Positions 51,797 to 60,663 are shown, counted from the first letter of the stretch. The stretch is DNA of 64,000 bases from an uncultured Chloroflexales bacterium (GCA_937902315.1 CALGUG010000044.1:1-64000); one strand, 5' to 3'. Numbers and translations: made by a program. The notes: a model not told the origin generated them from the sequence alone.

Positions 51797-53254
51797 CTAA
51801 GAGAGGTTGAGCACAAGCAGCTTCATCTCGGTCATCTCTTCGATGGCATAGCGCAGACCTTCGCGCCCGAAGCCGCTCGACTTGGCGCCGCCGTAAGGCA
51901 TATGATCGACTCGCCAGGTCGGCACATCGTTGATGATTACACCGCCGACCTCGAGCGTCTCGAAGGCTTTCCAGCTCAGCTTCAGATTGTTGGTGAAGAC
52001 GCCAGCTTGCAAGCCGAACTCGCTGTTGTTGATAGCCTCAAGCGCTTCGTCGAAGTCGCTGTAGCTCTGCACGGTGACAACCGGCGCGAAGACCTCTTGG
52101 CAGTTGAGGCGCAGCTCGGGGCCTGCCTTCACCACAATCGTCGGCTCGACCTTGCCGCCATCGATGCCGCCGCCCAGCACGACTTCGGCACCAGCAGCGC
52201 GCGCTTCTGCGAGCCACTCTTTGATACGCTCGCCGTCGCCTGCGCTGATCAGCGCCGAAAGATCGGAGCTTTCATCGAGCGGGTCGCCGAGCTTGAGGGC
52301 CTTGACAGCGGGCACAAAGCGCTCCATAAAGGCGTCGAAGATCGTTTCGTGTACAAACACGCGCTGCACGCTGATGCAGGTCTGGCCTGCGTAGGAGAAA
52401 CCGCCCATCACCGTGCGGCTGACCGCCAGATCGAGATCGGCGTCTTCGTGGATGATCACACCCGCATTGCCGCCCAGTTCGAGCGTAACTCGCTTTTGGC
52501 CCGCCTGCTCTTTCATCTTCCAACCGACTGCGGGCGAACCTGTAAAGGTCAGCAACTTAAAGCGCTCATCGCTGATCAAGGGGCCGGCATCGCTGCTCTT
52601 CATGGGCAGCACGGCCAAGGCGCCTTCGGGCCAGCCCGCCGCGTGCACCACCTCGGCCAGCTTGAGCGAGGTCAGCGGGGTCTGCGAGGCGGGTTTGAGC
52701 ACGATCGGGCAGCCAGCCGCGATGGCGGGCGCGACTTTGTGGGCCACCAAGTTGAGTGGGAAGTTGAAGGGGGTGATCGCCGAGATCGGGCCGATTGGGA
52801 AGCGCTTGTACAAGCCTTGGCGACCGACGCCGTTGGGGTGAGCATCGAGCGTCAGCAGCTCGCCGTGAATGCGGCTGGCCTCTTCGGCGGCCTGGGCGAA
52901 GGTGAAGATGCTGCGCCCTACCTCGACGCGGGCCTGCTTAATCGGCTTGGCGGCCTCTTGGGCGATGGTTCGGGCGAACTCCTCCGAACGGGCCGTGATG
53001 CCATCGACGATCGCGCGCAGAATGCGGGTGCGCTCGTGGGCGGGGAGCTGTTTGGTTTGCGCGAACGCAGCTTGGGCCGCTTGGGTTGCCGTCTCTAGCT
53101 GTTCGGGGCCAGCGCGATGCACATGCGCGATCAGCTCGTTTGAGTATGGGCTGCGCAGCTCATAGCTGGGCGTATCGTCGTGCCATGTCCCTTTTAAAAA
53201 ATAGCCATAGTGTGGGGCGTCTTGCCCCGACGTGATAGCGCTCATAGTAGGCAT
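51797..53254 (-). CDS. Aldehyde dehydrogenase superfamily enzyme (GAPN / lactaldehyde dehydrogenase-like)
   Basis: 485 residues, NAD(P)-dependent. Typical family blocks: ITPFNFPLNLVAHKVAPAIA, VLKPASQTPLTSL, FTGSPAVGWKMK, TLELGGNAG with the general base E259, FSYAGQTCISVQRV with the nucleophile C293, EVFAPVVTVQSY, and the GGAKSSGFGREG ending. These are closest in look to non-phosphorylating glyceraldehyde-3-phosphate, lactaldehyde and sulfolactaldehyde dehydrogenases. The substrate is undecided. ATGs at 53254 and 53245 are both possible; GGGAAGG lies right before the first. It is divergent from the GT-C-like gene. Confidence 0.87.
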   Translation of the reverse strand: MPTMSAITSGQDAPHYGYFLKGTWHDDTPSYELRSPYSNELIAHVHRAGPEQLETATQAAQAAFAQTKQLPAHERTRILRAIVDGITARSEEFARTIAQEAAKPIKQARVEVGRSIFTFAQAAEEASRIHGELLTLDAHPNGVGRQGLYKRFPIGPISAITPFNFPLNLVAHKVAPAIAAGCPIVLKPASQTPLTSLKLAEVVHAAGWPEGALAVLPMKSSDAGPLISDERFKLLTFTGSPAVGWKMKEQAGQKRVTLELGGNAGVIIHEDADLDLAVSRTVMGGFSYAGQTCISVQRVFVHETIFDAFMERFVPAVKALKLGDPLDESSDLSALISAGDGERIKEWLAEARAAGAEVVLGGGIDGGKVEPTIVVKAGPELRLNCQEVFAPVVTVQSYSDFDEALEAINNSEFGLQAGVFTNNLKLSWKAFETLEVGGVIINDVPTWRVDHMPYGGAKSSGFGREGLRYAIEEMTEMKLLVLNLS

Positions 53255-53300
53255 TCCTTCCCTTACGAACTGGCTTTAGCTTCATTGTAGCACGGCTTTT

Positions 53301-55505
53301 TTGGCCTATACGGGCGCCGCCAGTTTGACACAGGCGGCCTGCAAGGGGATAATACGCCCACGGAACCGTTACGCTACAGTTGATGATACGCTCTTGGCAG
53401 AACGCATACAACAGGCAGATAAAGAGTGGGCTAAGGCTTTGACAAATGCCTTGAGACAAGAAGCTGCTGCTTGGCAAGGGCTCTTGCGCGGTTGGCAGCT
53501 GTATGCCCTTTTGGTGTTTTTTGCGCTTGGCCTGCTGATCGTCCCACAATTACCTTTGCGCTATCAGATCGATGTGGGCATCGGCGAAGGTTATGGCGGC
53601 GATCTTCCGCTCTTGCGCGGCTTCAACGACGCCGAATTCGATGATCACGGCACCTATCGCTGGACCAACGACTATGCGCAGATCCAATTGCCCGGCGTTG
53701 GAGCGCGCTCGTATGCTCTGCGCCTCAGCTTCTTTCCGATCGGCGGAATCGTTGTTGAACAAGGCCCCAAAGAGATCGAGCTTTGGAGCCAAGAGCGTCG
53801 CTTCGCTGTTTTGCCGATTCGCCCGGAAGGCGTGACTTACACCGTAGGCATTCCCGCCGATCTGCTCAGTGACGGCAATCTAGCGCTTACGATCCGTACC
53901 ACGACCTTCTCGCCCGGCGGCGACGATCCGCGCGAGCTGGGCACCCCGCTCGACAAGATCGAACTGATCGCGCTCGATGAACAAGGTTTTGTAGCGCCGA
54001 GCTGGCGTAGCAGCGCTCTTTGGCTGCTGAGCGCCCTGCTGGTCTGGGCGATCGTGCTGCGGGCTGGTTTTCGGCCAATGCCCGCCTTCTGGCCTGTGCT
54101 GGCCTTAGCATGTCTCGCCCTGATAGCCGCCTACTGCGACCCGGCCCGTTTCGCTTTTGGAGCCGGAGCTGCCTTGCGAGCCGCATTGTACAGCTATGTT
54201 TTGCTGCTGGCCTTGCGCGCACTGCTGCCTTGGGCTGCCCAACGCCTCGAACTGCCGCTGAACGAGCGCGCCCTTAGCTGGCTGCTTCTGATCATCGTGT
54301 TCGCCTTCGGTATGCGCTACGGCGGACGGCTCTTCCCCAGCTCGATGCACGGCGATATCAACTTTCACTTCAACCGTATGACTGAAGTGATCAAAGGACG
54401 GGTTTTTCTGCTCTCGCGCAACCGTGGCGTCGATTTCCCCTATCCGCCCGGGCCGTATTTAGCACTGGCTCCCTTCAGCGTGCTCGGGATCGAGATTCGC
54501 ACCATACTGCAATTAGGTGCTGCCATCGTCGATAGCGTCAGCGCGGCCTGTGTCTATGCCATCACGGCAACGCTGGTCAACTGGCGACGAGGAGCCAAAG
54601 CGCTGTATGGCACGCCTCTGCTGGCGGCTGGCCTGTACGTCTTCACTGCCGCGGGCTTTATGACGACCTGGTGGTCGTTCGATACCCATATCTACACCCA
54701 GTTTGTTAGCGTCGTCTTCACCACCACGCTGGTCTTAATGGCTCGCAACTGGAGCCAAGCGCCCGCTCGCAAACCGAGCGGCGGCGAGCTAGCTCTGCTC
54801 TTCCTGCTGCTGGTCGGCGTCTTCTTGGGCCATTTCGGCTTCTTTATCAACACGGTGCTGCTGGGCGGCGGGTTGCTGGCCCTGCTCTGGCTGCAACGTT
54901 GGCGCGGTAATCAATGGGCCGCCAAGAGCGCGCTGCCGCTCTCGCTGACCTATGTTGGCGCCGGTTTGAGCGCGGCTCTGCTCTTCTACAGCGCCTTTAT
55001 GCCGCTCTTCCTCAGCCAGCTCGAAGCGACTGCCAGCGGCGGTCTCACTGGCTTGGCTCAGCGCGCCCCAGTGCCGCGCTCGGTGCTCTGGGATACGCTC
55101 TGGGACGCTGGTTTCATCGTTCACTTCGGCTTTTTCCCCTTAGTGCTGGCTCCGCTCGGCTTGCTAGCCTACTATCTGTTCAACCGCCAGGCTGCAAGCG
55201 CTGAGCCGCAAGCTGCCATCGCGCTGCCCACAATCTTGATCGCGATTCTGGGTGGCAGTTTCCTCGTCAGCAGCATCTTCGCGATTCTGCCTTTTATCAC
55301 GCTTTCGACCCAATCGACGCGCTGGCTGATGTTCTCGGCTTGGGCGGTGGCTGTGTTGGGGGCGTTTGCGATGACTTTGCTTTGGAAGCTGGGGCGAGCA
55401 GGCAAACTGGTGGTGATCGCGATGCTGGGCTTTGTGGCTTGGAACACCGCCTCACAATGGCTGGGCGCGCTCGCTTGGCGTATCCGCCCTCCCGAGCCGT
55501 TTTAG
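53301..55505 (+). CDS. Multipass membrane protein, GT-C type glycosyltransferase-like (paralogue of 10563-12590)
   Basis: About 734 residues if the TTG at 53301 is used; no start has a good ribosome site, so the true N-terminus may be 15-45 codons further in. One membrane helix (about 72-90) precedes an exported domain whose GTYRWTNDYAQIQLPG matches GRYRWSNGMGVLKLPN of the earlier gene. About ten membrane helices follow. RYGGRLFPSSMHGDINFHFNRM is in the first external loop, where GT-C enzymes carry acidic catalytic residues (D and H present). It probably transfers a sugar from a polyprenyl carrier to an outer-surface glycan or protein. The donor and acceptor are unknown. Confidence 0.68.
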   Translation: MAYTGAASLTQAACKGIIRPRNRYATVDDTLLAERIQQADKEWAKALTNALRQEAAAWQGLLRGWQLYALLVFFALGLLIVPQLPLRYQIDVGIGEGYGGDLPLLRGFNDAEFDDHGTYRWTNDYAQIQLPGVGARSYALRLSFFPIGGIVVEQGPKEIELWSQERRFAVLPIRPEGVTYTVGIPADLLSDGNLALTIRTTTFSPGGDDPRELGTPLDKIELIALDEQGFVAPSWRSSALWLLSALLVWAIVLRAGFRPMPAFWPVLALACLALIAAYCDPARFAFGAGAALRAALYSYVLLLALRALLPWAAQRLELPLNERALSWLLLIIVFAFGMRYGGRLFPSSMHGDINFHFNRMTEVIKGRVFLLSRNRGVDFPYPPGPYLALAPFSVLGIEIRTILQLGAAIVDSVSAACVYAITATLVNWRRGAKALYGTPLLAAGLYVFTAAGFMTTWWSFDTHIYTQFVSVVFTTTLVLMARNWSQAPARKPSGGELALLFLLLVGVFLGHFGFFINTVLLGGGLLALLWLQRWRGNQWAAKSALPLSLTYVGAGLSAALLFYSAFMPLFLSQLEATASGGLTGLAQRAPVPRSVLWDTLWDAGFIVHFGFFPLVLAPLGLLAYYLFNRQAASAEPQAAIALPTILIAILGGSFLVSSIFAILPFITLSTQSTRWLMFSAWAVAVLGAFAMTLLWKLGRAGKLVVIAMLGFVAWNTASQWLGALAWRIRPPEPF

Positions 55506-55774
55506 TTTTGTTCACCACGCGAGGCACTGGGTCTTTGAGGGTTTGCTCGTACCCTTCGATAGGCCCAGGGTACGAGAGACGTTGGCTTCGACTGGCTCAG
55601 CCAAGGACTGATCTCATCACAGAGATGCTGTGGCGATTAGCCATATCCTTGACAGGCGGTTCCTGTGGTTTGCCAAGCGGTTCCTGAGCTTGCCGAAGGG
55701 CGCCAACCAAGCTGCCGAAGGGCAGGGTACGGCGTTTTGAGGTAACGCAGCCTGCACCCCCTCTCCTGCTCTGC

Positions 55775-55932
55775 TATGGATTAGCCAACAGTCGTGTCGG
55801 CAGCCAAAGGCGATCGTTCGCATAGCATCGCGGAAGTATCCTTGAGAGCACAGAACTCAGAGAGGTACAACATCAGCATTCAGCCCCTCGCCCGCAGTGC
55901 GGGAGAGGGGCTGGGGGGTGAGGGCCCTGCTC
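55775..55932 (-). repeat. R2 + R4 composite repeat, inverted copy
   Basis: On the minus strand: GCCCTCACCCCCCAGCCCCT, hairpin CCGCACTGCGGG, then CTGTGCTCTCAAGGATAC and the R4 block GCTATGCGAACGATCGCC. Same order as 19794-19992, without the 19-bp hairpin in the middle. Confidence 0.8.
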
Positions 55933-55945
55933 GGGGCTAGCCCTG

Positions 55946-55966
55946 TTTAGTAGCCGGAGGCGGACG
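55946..55966 (-). repeat. R1 dispersed repeat core (GGAGG variant)
   Basis: TAGTAGCCGGAGGCGGACGC on the plus strand, followed by GCTACACGCCGAATGGG. It lies next to the composite repeat and before the terminator at 56057. Confidence 0.75.
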
Positions 55967-56056
55967 CGCTACACGCCGAATGGGGGCTAGCAGCCTCTCC
56001 GCCAAAAAATGGCGAATAGCCGCCTGCTTTGCGGCAAGAACAAGTGCCGTAAAAGA

Positions 56057-56093
56057 AAAAGAGCTTTGCGCAAACCTAGCGCAAAGCTCTTTT
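56057..56093 (-). terminator. Intrinsic terminator of the PH-domain gene
   Basis: Perfect 15-bp stem AAAAGAGCTTTGCGC / GCGCAAAGCTCTTTT, 7-nt loop, with a long T-run on the minus strand. Confidence 0.92.
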
Positions 56094-56112
56094 GTATCGC
56101 TCGTCTTGAGTG

Positions 56113-57030
56113 CTAACGGGTGATGATGGTGATCACCGCGATGCCGAAGAGCACCTGTACAAGGATCGAGGTAAGTTGTAGCAGGCGCGCTCCATCTTTT
56201 TGGCGCAAGTAGATGCTGAGACCGAGGGCGATGTTGAATAACAAGAGGCCGAAGGCTGCCAGTGGTAGAAAGAGCACTTGGTGGCGTGGTTGTGCGCCAG
56301 CGGCTTCTCCAGCGGCGTTGAAGCGCATTTCGATCATCGGCTCGAGATCTGGATAGGAGGCCGCTACAAAGGCTCCTAGCAGCAGATTGAGCACAATTGC
56401 GATCAAGACTGCATTGCGTACCACGCGATCTCTCCAGAAGTCGTAGAGAAAGATGCGCCCCGCTTGTAGCTCAGAAGTGAGCGCTTTGACCGCACCGATG
56501 TTGCGGCGCTGCTCAAGATCTTGCACGAAGGCGTCTTGGTCGGCGGGAGAGATCGCGAAGGCCTCGTTCTTGGTGTGGATGACTAGGCTCTTTTCGGGCG
56601 GCAGAGTCGAGAAGATATGGAGCGGTCGCCCATCGGAAGTTTTGCTTTCAGCACGGTAGTAGCCGATCGCTTGCAGCGGCCGTAGCGCGAGTTTGGTATT
56701 GGCTTCGCCTACATCGATTCGATCGATCTGCGAGAGCGGCACTACCGAGCGGTTGCCCAGCCACGAGATATAGAGACCGTTGCGGTCCATCAGATAGGCG
56801 AGCGTAAACGCTCCTAACACGCGGTATCCTACAACACTTGCAAGCGCCAAGAGCACAAGGAACAGTAAGACTCGTCCGTAGAGCGCAAGGTCAACCTGCC
56901 AAAGTTGGGGCGGTTGAAGCACGAACTGAACGAGCTCTGTTCCTATCAGAGCTGCGGCGATCAGTATCAGAATGAGTAGCGCGAGGCCGATCCAGCGACC
57001 AGCCGTGGTAAAAGCAGTCCATCGTCGCAT
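56113..57030 (-). CDS. Bacterial PH-domain membrane protein
   Basis: 305 residues from ATG 57030; an in-frame GTG 13 codons upstream lies on the terminator arm of the previous gene and is unlikely. Two N-terminal membrane helices lead to a PH-like domain (about 85-190): YLMDRNGLYISWLGNRSVVPLSQIDRI, then IFSTLPPEKSLVIHTKNEAFAISPADQDAFVQDL, the pattern of bacterial PH/DUF304 domains. Two further helices (about 215-235, 260-295) surround a short loop. The role is probably structural or in lipid sensing at the membrane. Well insulated, with terminators on both sides. Confidence 0.72.
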   Translation of the reverse strand: MRRWTAFTTAGRWIGLALLILILIAAALIGTELVQFVLQPPQLWQVDLALYGRVLLFLVLLALASVVGYRVLGAFTLAYLMDRNGLYISWLGNRSVVPLSQIDRIDVGEANTKLALRPLQAIGYYRAESKTSDGRPLHIFSTLPPEKSLVIHTKNEAFAISPADQDAFVQDLEQRRNIGAVKALTSELQAGRIFLYDFWRDRVVRNAVLIAIVLNLLLGAFVAASYPDLEPMIEMRFNAAGEAAGAQPRHQVLFLPLAAFGLLLFNIALGLSIYLRQKDGARLLQLTSILVQVLFGIAVITIITR

Positions 57031-57053
57031 AAGACATCTACCGTCCTGAAAAA

Positions 57054-57082
57054 CTGTTGGGGTAAACACGTTACCCCAACAG
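57054..57082 (-). terminator. Intrinsic terminator of the parvulin gene
   Basis: Perfect 12-bp stem CTGTTGGGGTAA / TTACCCCAACAG with a 5-nt loop. The minus strand continues TTTTTCAGG. It ends only 24 bp before the PH-domain ATG, so that gene needs read-through or a promoter within the stem. Confidence 0.85.
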
Positions 57083-57156
57083 CGTGATGATGTAGGGTGC
57101 GAGCGTTCGTTCGCACTTCAGATATTGGGAAACGCCGTTGCTTGAGGCTTGCGTTT

Positions 57157-58668
57157 TTAAGATTCTGGGGTGGCGGTTGGCTCCACCTCGATCTCCAGTT
57201 CTTCCTCAAGGCTTGGGTCAGGAGTCACCGTCGGGATCGCCGTCGGAGGACCTGGCACAAAGGTCGGCGGTGTTGTCGGTGCAGGCGGTGTGGTGGGTAC
57301 CACTATGGTGGCCGTCGGCTCGTTTTCGATCTTGATGGTGGCTTGGCTGCGCTGTTGCGCCATCCACTCATCGAAGGCCTTGGTGCGAGCCGAGCTGAGC
57401 TGCTCTTCTGCACTTGGTACAACACGATTGGTCAGCTTGATGATATGCCAACCGAATTGAGTGCGAACCGGATCGCTGATCTGGTCGACTTCGAGTTCGC
57501 GAGCGGCTGCTACGAATTCGGGCGCATAGTGGGCACCGTTTTCGTTGACGCCATCGGGGCTGAATGAGCCGAGCGCGCCACCATTCTCTTTGGAGCCTTC
57601 GTCTTCAGAGTATTGCTCTGCCAGTTCGGCGAAGTCTGCACCGCTCTTCAGCTCTTGGACGATGCGCTGAGCCTCGGCTAGGCGATCAGCGAAGAGCTTC
57701 TCTTTCTCGTCGTCGCTGGCACCCTCTGGCACGTCAACCTTCAAGAGAATCTGGCTGGCCGAGAGGCTGGTTGGCTCTGTGGAGGGAGTGAAGCTCGCCT
57801 CGGGCACTAATTGCTCTTTGATTCTGGTCTGGAGCAGTTCTTTGCGATATTGCGCCTTCAGAGCTTTCTCGAAGTCCTCTTGGGTCAAAGCGGGCTCTTG
57901 GCTGTAGAGCACGACGATCTCGCGGAAGCGGCTGTAGATTTCGGTCATGATCCGCGGGAAGTCGGCTTGCGCCTCGGCGATGCTCGGGGTTGGCTCAGGC
58001 GTAGCGGTCGGCGCAGTTGTTGCTGTGGCCGTTGGCTCTCCGTCCGCTACTGGCGCAGAAGTCGGCTCTGCGGTTGGCTCGGCAGTCGCTTCAGGTGTAG
58101 CGGTCGCGCTGAGGTCGAGCATGGGCGGGGGCAAAAATTCGTTCAGTCGCTGCACGATCAGTTGTGCCACTTCATCGTCGTTGACCATGATGTTCATGGC
58201 CATGGCTCCCTGTTCGGTGAGCTGTGTATCACGCCAGTTGCTCAACGTGGCTTGATCAAGATCAGCCGACTTGAGAGTTAGCACCTGTTGATTGGCGATA
58301 GCAGGCTGGCTGCGGAACTGATCGGCGAAATCTTGCCCTGCAAACATTTCGATCAGTTGCAGGTTTTGCACAACATCACGTGCTAAAGCTAAACGGCGTT
58401 CTTCCCAATAGCCATTGCGGCTTAGGATAGTCGAGTTTACCTGAGCGACGGTTTGGTTTGGTAGCCAGACGAATTGGTAGATCGCTCCAGCAAGGGCGAC
58501 AAGGAGTGCCAGACCAATAGCAACACCTGTCACCTGAAGAACCAAGCGCTGACGGGCTTCTTCCCGCTGTTTGCGCGTTTGAGCTCGCCGCTCAGCGACC
58601 GGGTTAGTCGGTTTTGTTGCCCGGTTGTCGCGGTTTGTTTGCTGCTGTTTTTTGGTTGTTGGTGGCAT
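57157..58668 (-). CDS. Membrane-anchored parvulin-type peptidyl-prolyl isomerase
   Basis: 503 residues. A basic, Gln/Arg-rich cytoplasmic tail (1-42) and one membrane helix (43-68) lead to an outer chaperone part (SurA-N-like, with ILSRNGYWEERRLALAR). A Pro/Thr/Ala-rich insert at about 190-235 interrupts it. The parvulin domain (about 305-420) is clear: SASQILLKVDVPEGAS, GADFAELAEQYSEDEGSKENGGALGSFSPDGV and FGWHIIKLTNRV. It ends in another Thr/Pro-rich, acidic tail. It probably folds exported proteins. It is followed by a terminator and is separated from ssb by a stem-loop. Confidence 0.88.
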   Translation of the reverse strand: MPPTTKKQQQTNRDNRATKPTNPVAERRAQTRKQREEARQRLVLQVTGVAIGLALLVALAGAIYQFVWLPNQTVAQVNSTILSRNGYWEERRLALARDVVQNLQLIEMFAGQDFADQFRSQPAIANQQVLTLKSADLDQATLSNWRDTQLTEQGAMAMNIMVNDDEVAQLIVQRLNEFLPPPMLDLSATATPEATAEPTAEPTSAPVADGEPTATATTAPTATPEPTPSIAEAQADFPRIMTEIYSRFREIVVLYSQEPALTQEDFEKALKAQYRKELLQTRIKEQLVPEASFTPSTEPTSLSASQILLKVDVPEGASDDEKEKLFADRLAEAQRIVQELKSGADFAELAEQYSEDEGSKENGGALGSFSPDGVNENGAHYAPEFVAAARELEVDQISDPVRTQFGWHIIKLTNRVVPSAEEQLSSARTKAFDEWMAQQRSQATIKIENEPTATIVVPTTPPAPTTPPTFVPGPPTAIPTVTPDPSLEEELEIEVEPTATPES

Positions 58669-58686
58669 TTATTTACATATAAAGAT

Positions 58687-58715
58687 GGGCATAGAGCAAC
58701 AACCGCTCTATGCCC
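58687..58715 (-). terminator. Stem-loop terminator after ssb
   Basis: Perfect 11-bp stem GGGCATAGAGC / GCTCTATGCCC with a 7-nt loop. On the minus strand it is followed by ATCTTTATA, so the T-run is weak. Confidence 0.65.
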
Positions 58716-58766
58716 GTAAGCATCTTAACTAGTAAATGACATAGATGGCAAAACCAGCGGTGTGCA

Positions 58767-59219
58767 TTAGAATGGAATATCCTCATCACCAATGTCGCCG
58801 AGCGAACCGTAACGATCGCCGGGACGATCTGGATTTAGGCGCGGTGGTTCGAAATTGTCACCACCGCTTGTATCACGTGTGGGGCGGTTGTCGAGAATAA
58901 TCATGTCGTTGGCAACCACTTCAGTCCGGTAACGGGTTTGGTTGGTTTGCGGATCTTCCCAAGTGCGTGTTTGTAGACGCCCTTCGATATAGACCCGTGA
59001 GCCTTTGCTCAAATGTTGGCTGCAGATCTCAGCAAGCTTATTCCAAGCTACGATACTGAACCATTCGGTTTCATCGCGCTGTTCCCCATTGCTATCTTTC
59101 CACTGGCGTCCAGCGGCTACTGTAAAAGTTGCTACCGGGCTGCCAGTGCCGGTATAACGCAGCTCAGGGTCTTTGCCAAGCCGTCCGATGATCAACACCT
59201 TATTCAAATCTTTAGCCAT
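58767..59219 (-). CDS. ssb: Single-stranded DNA-binding protein
   Basis: 150 residues. The OB fold (about 5-112) contains NKVLIIGRLGKDPELRYT, VATFTVAAGR, DETEWFSIVAWNKLAEI and GSRVYIEGRLQTRTWED. A disordered Asp/Pro/Arg-rich linker leads to the acidic tip GDEDIPF, which recruits replication and repair proteins. It lies 32 bp after rpsF and uses the same promoter. In many bacteria rpsR follows ssb; here a stem-loop and then a parvulin gene follow, so rpsR is elsewhere. Confidence 0.95.
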   Translation of the reverse strand: MAKDLNKVLIIGRLGKDPELRYTGTGSPVATFTVAAGRQWKDSNGEQRDETEWFSIVAWNKLAEICSQHLSKGSRVYIEGRLQTRTWEDPQTNQTRYRTEVVANDMIILDNRPTRDTSGGDNFEPPRLNPDRPGDRYGSLGDIGDEDIPF

Positions 59220-59251
59220 CTGTCACCCCTGAAGTAGTTGCCTCAGACAGG

Positions 59252-59671
59252 CTACTCATCGTCTGCGGCCTCATCCTCGCTGCTATCTTCGCTCACAACC
59301 TCTGGCTCAACATCCAGTGCCGAGCGGCCTTGCTTCTCAACAAGAGTGAGCATGTAACGCAAAATCGCATCGTTGAGCTTGAGGCTGCGCTCAAGTTCGC
59401 CGAGCTGGGTTGATCCAGCGTTGAAGTTGATCAATACGTAGAAGCCTTCGGTGAAGTTGCGGCGGCTTGCCTCGCCTTCAGCGTATTCGCGGATGGGGTA
59501 AGCCAGCTTGCGGCGGCCCCAAGGCGAGCTGGTGTTGGTCGACTGGACCTCGCCACCGATGCTGCTAATTACTTGCTGTACACGCTCAATGACAGCTTGA
59601 ATCTGCTCTTCACCCGATTGGAGTGGGCTGATGATGAATAGTAATTCGTAATCACGACGTCGTTCGCGCAC
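59252..59671 (-). CDS. rpsF: 30S ribosomal protein bS6
   Basis: About 139 residues. RRRDYELLFIISPLQSGEEQI opens the S6 fold, then GGEVQSTNTSSPWGRRKLAYPI and GFYVLINFNAG, and IEERSL-type helix ELERSLKLNDAILRYMLTLVEK; the tail is acidic. The start is best placed at GTG 59669-59671, because AAGGAGG lies five bases upstream of it; the in-frame ATG at 59689 overlaps that site and would add six residues. It is first in an operon with ssb, expressed from the promoter at 59799-59827. Confidence 0.93.
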   Translation of the reverse strand: MRERRRDYELLFIISPLQSGEEQIQAVIERVQQVISSIGGEVQSTNTSSPWGRRKLAYPIREYAEGEASRRNFTEGFYVLINFNAGSTQLGELERSLKLNDAILRYMLTLVEKQGRSALDVEPEVVSEDSSEDEAADDE

Positions 59672-59798
59672 ACATTCCTCCTTTGACATGATCCCCCGAT
59701 CGGTGAGTAGGGAAGCGGCGCGGGCTTCACTACGCGTCGGAGAAGAAAGGTATCGCCTTAAAAAGAGACGATAACACGTATTCTATTAACGGCGCGTG

Positions 59799-59827
59799 AT
59801 TATAACACGTTAAACGGGCAGACGCAA
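59799..59827 (-). promoter_or_regulatory. Sigma-70 promoter of the rpsF-ssb operon
   Basis: On the minus strand: TTGCGT, 17-bp spacer, TATAAT. Transcription would start near 59792, leaving a leader of about 120 nt that could hold a translational control site. Confidence 0.75.
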
Positions 59828-59887
59828 GCTCTTATGCTCGTGTCACAGGTCAGATATGGCTTAGTAGCCCCTTGTTTGCCACTTCGA

Positions 59888-60187
59888 TTATGCAAGAAAA
59901 TAATCGGGTGGCAGAAGCTTTAACTCTCCAAATGTGACCTTCACTCGTACCGCCGTTCGCTCAACTGTTGCGATCTCTGTTTCGAACTTTCGGCCCTCTT
60001 CTTGCCAACGTACGATATCGCCGGGCTGGAGATCGTACTGTTCAGGTTTCATATAGGTTCCTTCACAGCTGATCTCGAATCCTTCAGAGCTTAAACTATC
60101 TACCGGCAACCACGTATACCGACGCCCATACCAGCGACGGTCAACATTTACAGTTATAAGCCGACGATCAGCCGAAAGCTGTTCCAT
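59888..60187 (-). CDS. Hypothetical protein, beta-rich
   Basis: 99 residues with many Arg, Tyr and Trp, and alternating hydrophobic residues that suggest a small beta protein (LITVNVDRRWYGRRYTWLPV, GDIVRWQEEGRKFETEIATVERTAVRVKVTFG, here split by a linker). No membrane segment, no known motif. It is 68 bp downstream of the doc-like gene in the same direction and may be in that transcript. No strong ribosome site before ATG 60187. The family is not recognised. Confidence 0.5.
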   Translation of the reverse strand: MEQLSADRRLITVNVDRRWYGRRYTWLPVDSLSSEGFEISCEGTYMKPEQYDLQPGDIVRWQEEGRKFETEIATVERTAVRVKVTFGELKLLPPDYFLA

Positions 60188-60255
60188 AACACCCTAACAA
60201 GACACGTAGCTCAATGAAGTGTTGGCCTGCTTCTATTTTGTTCAGCATACCACAC

Positions 60256-60663
60256 TTATAACAAGGTTTGCGCTTCGATTCCTTGGCAATGTTCGCGTAG
60301 CCACTGTTCAAGCTCTTCTTTGTTTTTGCGCGAATGGTTCAAGTCGAGAATAAGATCAAAGAGTTCGCTTGAGCCGATCGAATCGCGTAAACGCACCTGA
60401 TTAAGATCTAAAAAGCGTAGCAGGGCAAACAGCGCCGTTGATTCATTCGCACTTACAAAGGGCCGATCTTTAATCAGCAAATAGAGCAAGGCAGCAGCTT
60501 TGCTGGGAATATCAGGGTAGAGTTCTTCCCCAAACATGCGCCGCTGTGGTGCGAAGAGCGCGTTTTTGAGGCGATCTTGGCTGCGGATTCCCATGCGTCC
60601 ACCGTATTCCATCACCAAAAAGGTGTGGAGATCCAAGATCTCGTTTATTGTAAGGTAGTTCAT
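60256..60663 (-). CDS. Doc-like (Fic fold) toxin with lost catalytic motif
   Basis: 135 residues, the normal size of Doc. The fold is recognisable: LTINEILDLHTFLV at the start (as in Doc proteins), GIRSQDRLKNALFAPQRRMFGEELYPDIPSKAAALLYLL, and the core region around residues 66-78. In Doc the core reads HPFVDGNKRTAL and phosphorylates EF-Tu. Here it is RPFVSANESTAL, with the catalytic His, the Gly, and the Lys-Arg that bind ATP phosphates all replaced. It should not be active as a kinase or AMP transferase. The frame is intact, so it may have another use. It is 29 bp downstream of an AbrB-like antitoxin gene. Confidence 0.78.
   Translation of the reverse strand: MNYLTINEILDLHTFLVMEYGGRMGIRSQDRLKNALFAPQRRMFGEELYPDIPSKAAALLYLLIKDRPFVSANESTALFALLRFLDLNQVRLRDSIGSSELFDLILDLNHSRKNKEELEQWLREHCQGIEAQTLL

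Noticed and set aside
51902..53098. Long plus-strand open frame of about 400 codons opposite the aldehyde dehydrogenase
   Set aside because: It is a shadow of the GC-rich codon pattern of the dehydrogenase, which has full family motifs on the minus strand; the shadow has none.
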